Assembly (NCBI GenBank): GCA_000969725.1
Contig: JXSR01S005559.1
DNA: 24,789 bases
Source of the DNA: Ophiothrix spiculata
Lineage: Eukaryota; Echinodermata; Ophiuroidea; Amphilepidida; Ophiotrichidae
Strand: one strand, 5' to 3'
The position numbers were made by a program, and so were the translations under genes. The notes beneath the pieces were generated by a model that saw only the letters and a program-made list of their open reading frames with translations, was not told the origin of the DNA and did no database searches. Shown here piece by piece: positions 17,680 to 24,789 of this stretch (position 1 is the stretch's first letter; each line of letters begins with the position of its first letter).

Positions 17680-19565
17680 AAAAATTTAATAAAAATGCAA
17701 CTTACGACGTCTGTCCAACGAACATTTGGTGGGTATCACTCGGACCTCCTTCGTCTTGCACTTTACTTAATTTTTTAAGAGGAAAAGGGACAGACGGACA
17801 CAACAAATTTCGCATTTCGGGATTTACCTAAACCGAACTGAATGCTCTCAACTGATACGGTATCATGTGAACTGCTTACAAGGATAACATGTAAATTTGT
17901 CATAGAGGTCATATTAAATCACGTTGAAAATCTCATTGTATTTGAATAGTGTCATATGTTTTTTTAAGTTTAGTGACAAGGGAAATAGATTTAATCAAAT
18001 AATTCTGACTATTTTCAACTTGCAAATAACGTTTGTACCATAACACTTAGCCCCATATGACTTTTATTACCGTAATAAAATGCATCCTGTCTTTCCACTG
18101 AGTTGTTTTGGTTCACCAATCGGCTGTATTTCTTAATTAGAGACAAGTGAAGAATGTTGATATTGTGACGTGCAATTCATTATTATAAAAGGAACCAATT
18201 TTTTGTGTCCAGACGCTTTCATTTGACATCAAATAGAATCAGTATAGTCAATTTAATTATGACTGCCATGTTCATTTTACTTAGACATAATTCCAAATAA
18301 AGATGTTTAACTGAACAGTTAATTGACTGATGAAGAAGAAGCAAAATTTAGAGTGGACTATCTGGGTTAATCGTTCTTTAGGGCATCTGTACCGAATGTA
18401 ATCTCACAAACTTAATCAAAATATTCAACTGACGACGTCTGTCCAATGAGGCATTTGAAGGGATAAGCACCGATTGGACCTGTCTCGTTCGTGTACTTCT
18501 CTAATAATATGACGGTAGGAGAAAGTCCTGACTGACTTGCCCAATTGAGTGCGTTATCCTTTACTTAATTTTTAATCACTTTATTGCCGAAGGCGCTCTT
18601 AACAACTATATACCTGCACCATTTATGGGGAAGTATTCTTAGAAGTGGTGGTTGCTAAGAAATCGGTTTTTAAATACGTAATGCATAAAGTCCTACTATC
18701 AGTGCTTTATTTGTGCATGACTACTAAACTCATTGTTTCGTAGAATATTAAGAAAGATAATGAATTGTACGTAAAATTACAAGGTCTAAGTATTTAAAAC
18801 TATAAAACTTGGGTGATTTTCAACGACGAGTTTACTTTGAACAAAACAGTGGAAAGGTCCATCGTCTAAGTCAGAATTTGTCTTTCGTGTGTGTTGTTCT
18901 TGTCTGGTCGATAATAGCTGTGGGTGCTTTCAGTTCCAAAAGTCGTTTCAAATAGTTGTATCATTATTTTTCAAAAGTCTCTCCAGGACATACTGAAATG
19001 ATACGAATAGAAACAAATACCAATTTGAAACCACTATCTATTTCTATTACTATTATATTTACTTTGTCAAGTCATTAGCTAACTGTCATCTGACAAGGTA
19101 TGTTTATTACTTGATGGGACTATTACTTGTAAACATTTGTGCAGGTGGCAGTCTAATTTACTAATCAGAAGTGGCAGTGTTTGTTGTACCTAAATGAGAA
19201 AGGGGACGTCTTAAAACGATTAATTAGACTGCTCTAATCTAGTTAAAGCTAGTATTTGCTGTAGCTTGATATAACATGTACTTATATTCTTATACAATTG
19301 TATTTTTGTTCTCAACTTTTTTTCAAATCAATTTAAGAAATATACTTTTGGCGTTGAAAATGACACCTTTCACCGTTCATATATTTTGTGTATATATAGT
19401 TTTATACATTCACGGGAAATCAAACGACTATTACTTCCTACTGGACATCCGGGTATAAAGACGATTTGCTGTGATATTAATTTGCTCCCACTGTGGTAAT
19501 AAATAAATACTCGTGGCGGTACGAACGGGCCTCTTCTAATTTCTTCGAGCTATTTAAAACGTCTA
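17680..19565 (+). repeat. Paired segment B, copy 2
   Basis: The segment is colinear with 11290-14000: R4 (17685-17790), R5 (17805-18020), diverged R3 (about 18080-18150), second R4 (18408-18520), then the block with ACTTGTAAACATTTGTGCAG at 19123 and the region matching the 67-codon frame (about 19355-19545). It lacks the inverted-repeat element and the region equivalent to 12565-13350. No intact exon is supported. Confidence 0.85.
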
Positions 19566-20784
19566 TGTTTAACACTTAAGTGACCAAGGTATTTCTCACC
19601 CGTTGGTGCCCAAGGGGGGGGGGGGGTTAAAAACACCTTTCCGGTATGAATTATACGTTGAAAGTCGTGTCAATGATAAAGCATGTCCAGTAAAAAAAAT
19701 CCCTCTAAAATTTCAAAAACCGTGTTCCCGAAAAAAAAATTCGCGTGAAATTTTTAAGTACAATTACATTGTAACAAATAAAATTAGACAATAGTATAGG
19801 GTTGGGTCTCCTTTTTTAAATGATACCAAGAACATGAAAATCAGTCGAGGCGTTATGTAATTATGGCGTTACAAAGTATTTCCGGACCTCAGGATTTTTG
19901 GCAAAAATGACCATTTTTCCCCCAAATCGCTTTTAAAGCTTGTTAGATATTCGTCAATTTGTTTGCTAATAAATGAAGGAATTATTAATTCTAATATGTC
20001 CTGTAAGTTTCAAGTCCATAGCAGGCAGATATTTTTCGAAATGGCGATTTATTTATTCCCCTAACCACCGAATCTGACGGCCTATCATAACCCTAGCTCA
20101 TTGGCGTAGCTAGAGGAAAGGCCGGGGGGAGCCCCCCCCCCTCCCATTACTGACCTGTCCGTCGGTTAAAAAATGCGCCCGTCGGTAAAGTTGATTCGAC
20201 CGGCCGCAGGCAGGGCGGCGATACAGCACTCAATACAATTCTGTTGGTTCATCTTCATATTGTGCCCCCCCCCCCCCGTTTCGAAAACCTTGCTACGCCA
20301 CTTCGGCCTAGCTTAGGTTGTACCCCCTATTTTTTGTCGTTTAAATTCATTTATTTTAGCGAAAAAATATCGACCCTACCAGCTTCAGAGGGAATACAGT
20401 GTCTGTTCAAAGTTCGGAGGTTAGGGTGGTTGGTTGGTGTAACTCTGTGATTCTAAAAATGTTTTTTTAGTCATTTATATAGCAGATTTCCATTTTAATT
20501 AGGTAAAACTAGTAATTGTCTACAATATTTAGCAAAACACTGCTTGACAATTGTGATTGGTGCCTATATTTTCCGTACACATTTTTCAGATTTTGCTAAT
20601 TATGACGTAACAATGACGTCATAAATTTACGGATGGCCTTCAATGGTATCAATCGAAAGAGAGAACTAGTACCTATCTATTAGTACCGCATACGTGGGTC
20701 ACGGGGACTTGCTAAAAATAAAAAAAACCAAAAACACCGTATAATATGTTTGTGAAAATCGCTCCGTATAACAAGGGTTAGTAC
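19566..20784. mobile_element. Transposon-rich insertion between segments B and C
   Basis: This block carries an inverted copy e of the TGACGTCA repeat (19790-20060), a direct copy f (20594-20700), poly-G/C tracts at about 19614, 20136 and 20265, and a small element with terminal TGGCGTAGC at 20102-20110 and GCTACGCCA at 20292-20300. Short frames within it (19603-19794, 20244-20450) run through repeats and are not genes. Confidence 0.6.
20102..20300. mobile_element. Short element with TGGCGTAGC terminal inverted repeats
   Basis: The termini are perfect 9-bp inverted repeats, and both are followed inward by poly-G/C-rich sequence and, on the right, CGTTTCGAAAACCTT. A related end, CAGTAGCGTAACCAGATTTTTTGAAAT, occurs at about 21695-21721 inside segment C copy 2. 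The size and structure fit a miniature DNA transposon; no transposase is encoded. Confidence 0.5.
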
Positions 20785-21970
20785 TTCTTTTCCGAGAAGA
20801 AAGAACTGCCCAGTCACCAATCTAATTTTAAAACCATGTGTGGAATTAAAAATTACAATATTTGACAGTCCTTTAAAATGAATGAAATTGAGAGCTTGAA
20901 TTGCCCACAGAGAGAATCTCTATAAATATTATCCATTTTCACTAGCTTGCTCTGTCATGTTTTAGCCAAGCTTTAGCAATCGATGGAAATTATAACTTGG
21001 CGCATTTGGGTATACCTCTAGTATTCCTTATAGGGTCGCAAAATGTTTGATTGTCCTCCACAACATGTTTGAGATTTTTTTAAATAAACGTAAGTCAAAG
21101 TTACATTAAATTATGGTCTCTTTAAAGATCCAAATAAGTCTAATGTACCGGAAAACCTCTCTGTAAAAGCTTAACAATATTTAATGTAACCAGCATGAAA
21201 ACAACATCTTAAACAATATTTTCAAAAGATCTAAATTCTCAAGAAAAAAAACCCCACCTTTTTTGGATATCTGAAAATTATGCGCAATATACTTTTGTAC
21301 AGTAATAACTGTTTTCAAGTTTCGACAAATAGGAGCGAGCGGTGGAGGAAAACCAAACAACTTTTTGGGGCCCAATATAGCAGAACGTTGCTATAATAAA
21401 GTCCGACCGAATATGGTATTACTTTATATTTTTCTCATGTCCTGTCTTTGCAAAAACAACAACCACGAGGTACCCAGTTTTGCGAAAGGTTTTGTTGAAA
21501 ATACTATTTCGTAAAGATTGGTCATTATGATTGCCGCTTCTCATGGAATATTTAAAATTGTCTTATTTTTTTACATTTCTGACAATTCTTTTGTCGTGGG
21601 TATGTGTGAGAAATGATACCATCATAAGCAAGCAAATGTCTGCCTTTTTTGTGAATATTATTCAAAATATTCATACCCGAATAGACACTTTTTGCAGTAG
21701 CGTAACCAGATTTTTTGAAATGAGGGAACAAGGCGGTGCAGACATGTTTTAGGGAGGACAAGAACAAAGCAAAACTAGGAAGTCAAATTTCATTAGGGTG
21801 GGGGGAGAACGGGGAGGGGGTTTAAAATGTAGCATTCAATCTACTTTTAGCGCGTTTCGCTTGTATTGAACGAAGTGCCACGGAATATAAGTTAACATAC
21901 CAAAATCCAAAGAACAATAAGTGATGAGATTAGAAATGAAAAAGCAACTCATTTATAAACTTTGAAACAG
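20785..21970 (+). repeat. Paired segment C, copy 2
   Basis: It matches 5615-6245 with three insertions. The conserved TATAAATA is at 20921-20928. The insertion at about 21683-21825 contains the TAGCGTAACC end related to 20102-20300 and a GGGGTGGGG-type tract. The exon-like minus-strand frames of copy 1 are damaged here: a TAA interrupts the block at about 20960-21010, and the acceptor before 21899 is lost. Confidence 0.8.
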
Positions 21971-22030
21971 ATTTGTATTTTGTAAAAAAAATAAAAAATA
22001 ACAAACTACTTTATTTCTCGAAAATTTTAT

Positions 22031-23296
22031 CAAAAACTTTAGCATATATACGATGCACGTTTATGTTGTTTTTTTCCTTCAAAAAAAGAACTAATCACTG
22101 ACTCTGTATCACTATAAGAACAGTTACAGTGTGTGTTTCATTGTTACTTTTGGTGATGGATTAATTTTTACGGCGTAACCTATTATTATTTGCATAGAAA
22201 ATATAAATTTTAAAGTCGGTAAATTAAGTGAAAATATGTTGGCATTAGTGTACACTTCAACATATCAGTATAAGGTGTCACTTTCAATGTTAGTAAATAG
22301 ATAGGATATTCATTATATATTTGTAAACATGGTAACAAAAATATAACATTCCTATTACAAAAAATAAAACCTGCATGATATAGTCACTGCGTCATTTTTT
22401 GGCAACAATTTGGTATTTATGATTTACATGCTATTTTAGCAGCTCTGTCAGCCAATTTCATTTACTGGTGTAATCCCTTGGAATGTTTTAATGGTTGTGT
22501 TTAAATTAAAAAGGGGGGAACTTAAAGGAACACAAAACCAAATCTTTGTATGGTCATTAACTTACAGGGGAAAAAAGATCGGTCAGATTAAACACCATTA
22601 TGGAGAAAATAAAAACGACCAAAGGAGAACGATCAGCATACATTTCGAACATAAAAACATGACGTTGACAACACATGTATAACCACTAACATATTTTCTT
22701 CAATTTAGTAAGGACAAAATGCGATACATACAAAACCCAATGAAATTCCCAGTTTATAATTAAGTGTATCACTTGTTTCACAAAAGCTCAAAGCAAAATA
22801 CACTTAAGTTGCCAAAGTAAAACAATTTTGGTTTCTGCACGTAAATCCATTAATACACCAGCTGCGTGATCCAGAATTACATACGGCTAATTTGTGTCCT
22901 GTATCCTGTGGGAAAATATTGGATTAGACAGATAAGGATGAACAGCGAAATAGCACGCGGTCCATTAAAAGATGTACAGCATTGTATTGTAGGGACATAT
23001 TTATCAAAATCTAAAAACCAAGAACTGTATCTTTCTGTGTTAGAGAAGGCTGTAAATATGTGAATCCTCAAAGGAATTATAACTCCATGACTGTGATTTC
23101 TGATTTTGGGTAGGATTTTACATAATTTCAATTAACACGAAGGTGAACGGATAATGAATAGAACTCTTACAACATGCCAAGTGTAAGTCTTTTTTGCTAA
23201 TTTGGTGCATATGATCGCAAACACACGTCTCCCTACCCCTTTTATGTCCTCTTTTCATTTCAAACATTTTTACTCAGGCAATGCAAAACACAAAGC
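22031..23296 (+). repeat. Paired segment A, copy 2, including R1 and truncated R2
   Basis: This matches 14060-15760 from ATACGATGCACG through R1 (22635-23130) and into R2. R2 stops abruptly after CAATGCAAAACACAAAGC at about 23296, where the retrotransposon begins. The TATA box of this R2 copy, which would lie beyond the junction, is gone. The 390-bp stretch 14500-14889 is absent. Confidence 0.85.
22804..22905 (-). CDS. Cysteine-rich peptide terminal exon, copy 7
   Basis: After TATTTTCCCACAG the minus strand has 33 sense codons and TAA, starting DTGHKLAVC with all four cysteines at 9, 17, 23 and 28. The usual stop codon has become TTG, so the peptide gains three residues (LAT) before the next stop. 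Changes include Val18 to Ile, Ser21 to Phe and Arg26 to Gln. The R2 promoter of this unit has been replaced by the retrotransposon fragment, so expression would need another promoter. Confidence 0.4.
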   Translation of the reverse strand, partial: DTGHKLAVCNSGSRSWCINGFTCRNQNCFTLAT

Positions 23297-23797
23297 GTAT
23301 TGTGGTCATATTTCAAAAGATCAATGTTGAAGTCGCCTAAGATAAAGCATTTTTTCCTTTCATTAGTAATAATATTCAGGGTTGCTTCAAGTCTGGAAAT
23401 AAAAAGGTCATACTGGACATATTCTGGTTTAGAGATTACACCTATAACAGTTTTAGAACCAGGTATTTCAATAAAAATGGTGTCAAAGTCGGGGGTATCT
23501 AAGTTAAGATCAGGTCTTTGAATAAAAGTGTGATTACTGTTAATAAAAAGTGACGCACCTCCTCCAGTTCGATCAGGGCGAATGCAATCAATTTTAATGT
23601 AATTCCCAAGATCAACTAAATTAGATTCTTCAACTGAATTAAACCAGGTTTCTGTAAATCCTATGATGTCAAAATCATGATTAATGGTAGAAAGATAGTC
23701 GACAATATTGCTAGCTTTTTTATTTAGGCTTCTGCAATTAAGGTGAAAAAGGGAAAACTTATTTTGATTGAGGGCATCGTCGTTAATTGTGTTGTGT
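23297..23797 (-). mobile_element. CR1-like non-LTR retrotransposon, endonuclease domain fragment
   Basis: The minus strand has an unbroken frame with the hallmarks of the AP-endonuclease-like (EEP) domain at the start of ORF2 in Jockey-superfamily elements such as CR1 and L2. In order these are FSLFHLNCRSLNKK (first catalytic Asn), IIGFTETWF (catalytic Glu), DCIRPDRTGGGASLF, and LGDFNID (catalytic Asp and Asn). The place where relatives usually read YRPP is ISKPEY. The domain nicks target DNA to prime reverse transcription. The frame ends at the junction near 23297, so the last EN motifs (around SDH) and the whole reverse transcriptase are missing. The fragment cannot move by itself. Confidence 0.92.
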
Positions 23798-23993
23798 TAA
23801 TGTCATAATATTTACAGTCACAGCAAATATTTTGATCAATATTACATGCATTATCAGAAGCTGCCGAATGCGAATTAAGTATGCTATCAAAAAGAGATGG
23901 AGTGAATTTGTAATCAGACATAAAATTTGATAAGTCGTGCATTGGGTAGAAAGTGTAGAGTGCAGTAGAAAAAGGGAAATGAATAGGTAACAA
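23785..23993 (-). pseudogene. N-terminal part of the CR1-like ORF2, frameshifted
   Basis: Just upstream of the endonuclease the reading frame moves by one base near 23785-23797. In the other frame the minus strand encodes a block with CDCKYYDINTTQL. CR1 and L2 ORF2 proteins often have a C(K/N)YYD block just before the SLFHLN endonuclease start, so this is the continuation of the same protein. The ATG at 23993 and the leader before the C-rich block may be part of the original N-terminus. One frameshift separates the two pieces. Confidence 0.7.
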
Positions 23994-24560
23994 AAGTGAC
24001 AGGAGAAGCTGTTAAACGATAATAGCTGATAGAGAGGAATGAAGATAATACTAGCTGAAAATACACGGATGTAATATTAAATGAAAATTGGGAAGCAAAA
24101 TTAACAAAAAAATAAATGGAGAGCCTACTTAGGTAACAGGCTCTTGGAGAGCAAAGGAGGTTGAAGGTGGACGCAAAAGAAACAACAAAATGATAATTTG
24201 AGCCCAAATTCAACTAAATACAGACCTTTACCTGGGATAATCGGAAAGGGGAATACAAAATCAGTAGTATAACATAATGGAGAAAAAAGAGGAGGAAAGG
24301 GATCTTTATATAATTAATACAGCGTAGACTCACAAAACAGCAGCAGATGATATATTCTTAAGCGAAACACAAGCAATGAATTGAAACAACTAGGACAGTT
24401 GATTTGTGGAAAAATTAAAAAGAAGAAAAAGAGAGAACCCGATATTGCCCCCCCCCAACACCTCCCTGAAAACAGTGAAGATCTGACAAGAATATAAGTG
24501 AAGCAAGGTCAAGGAGGGGGAGAATGCAATCCAGACTCCCCATGGGGCATACATGCCACG
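23994..24560 (-). mobile_element. Probable 5' leader of the CR1-like element
   Basis: Pyrimidine-rich minus-strand sequence continues from the ORF2 start with no ORF1-like domain that I can recognise. A hairpin with arms GAGCCT and AGGCTC lies at 24121-24143, and a C8 tract at about 24449. A 99-codon minus-strand frame (23914-24213) overlaps ORF2 in another frame and is not credible. The outer boundary is uncertain; the GATT repeat starts at about 24575. Confidence 0.45.
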
Positions 24561-24574
24561 CAAGCACCTGTGTC

Positions 24575-24646
24575 ATTGATTGATTGATTGATTGATTGAA
24601 TGATTGCTTGATTAAATGGTTGATTGATCGATTGATTGATTGATTA

Positions 24647-24683
<37 letters not shown>

Positions 24684-24789
24684 CTAACCGATTAACTGAT
24701 CGATCGACCGACCGATTGACCGACTGGTTGATTGATTGATTGCTTGACCGACTGATTGACCGATCAATCGATCGATCGATTGATTGATT
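24575..24789 (+). repeat. (GATT)n microsatellite with GATC/GACC variants
   Basis: Tetranucleotide GATT units run to the end of the window, interrupted by GCTT, GACC, GATC and AAAT variants that keep the 4-base register for long stretches. The array continues beyond the window. Confidence 0.95.

Noticed and set aside
21531-21767. Overlapping 73- and 71-codon frames on opposite strands
   Set aside because: They run across the border between segment C and a transposon-like insertion, so neither can be an ancestral gene.
5615-23296. The array as an LTR retrotransposon, Helitron or CRISPR array
   Set aside because: Repeats are not paired terminal repeats around a coding body, no polymerase, protease, helicase or Rep domain is visible, and spacing is irregular with modules of hundreds of bases. 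The same-orientation ordered modules fit segmental duplication better.
23914-24213. 99-codon minus-strand frame next to the retrotransposon
   Set aside because: It overlaps the start of the real ORF2 frame and is a hydrophobic reading of the pyrimidine-rich leader.

Overview
The window looks like nuclear DNA of an animal, most likely an aquatic invertebrate. It is AT-rich and has no long open reading frames, no operon-like packing and no ribosome binding sites. It does have GT/AG splice-like signals, TATA boxes, many short dispersed repeats, poly-G/C tracts, a GATT microsatellite and one clear fragment of a CR1-like (Jockey superfamily) non-LTR retrotransposon. The species cannot be named from the sequence. 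No complete conserved protein-coding gene is recognisable, and every gene call except the retrotransposon fragment is tentative.

Positions 1-5600 are AT-rich DNA without a supportable gene. They carry several copies of a dispersed repeat centred on TGACGTCA, poly-C/G-bearing repeats, a 108-bp tandem duplication, and one decayed outlier (about 3735-3865) of the family described next.

Positions 5600-23300 are a large array built by repeated duplication. I call its recurring modules R1 (carrying a short cysteine-rich exon on the minus strand), R2 (a minus-strand TATA box and a possible first exon), R3, R4 and R5, plus three longer paired segments: 5615-6245 with 20785-21970; 11290-14000 with 17680-19565; 14060-15760 with 22031-23296. 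All module copies recognised have the same orientation, which suggests tandem or segmental gene duplication rather than scattered transposition. R1 occurs seven times. In five copies a splice-acceptor-like CACAG is followed by an open frame of 30-33 residues. Four of those share the cysteine spacing C-x7-C-x5-C-x4-C; the fifth has it changed. A stop codon follows at nearly the same place. The other two copies are broken. The best reading is a cluster of small cysteine-rich peptide genes and pseudogenes on the minus strand, in which the 5' exons are only partly identified.

Several insertions interrupt the array: a retroposon-like piece with an (AAAAT)n tail (7290-7495), a fold-back region (about 8480-9530), a 110-bp inverted-repeat element absent from its duplicate (about 11690-11812), and a transposon-rich block (19565-20785).

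Positions 23297 to about 24550 hold the 5' part and endonuclease domain of the CR1-like element on the minus strand, cut off before the reverse transcriptase at a junction inside an R2 copy. The window ends in a (GATT)n microsatellite.
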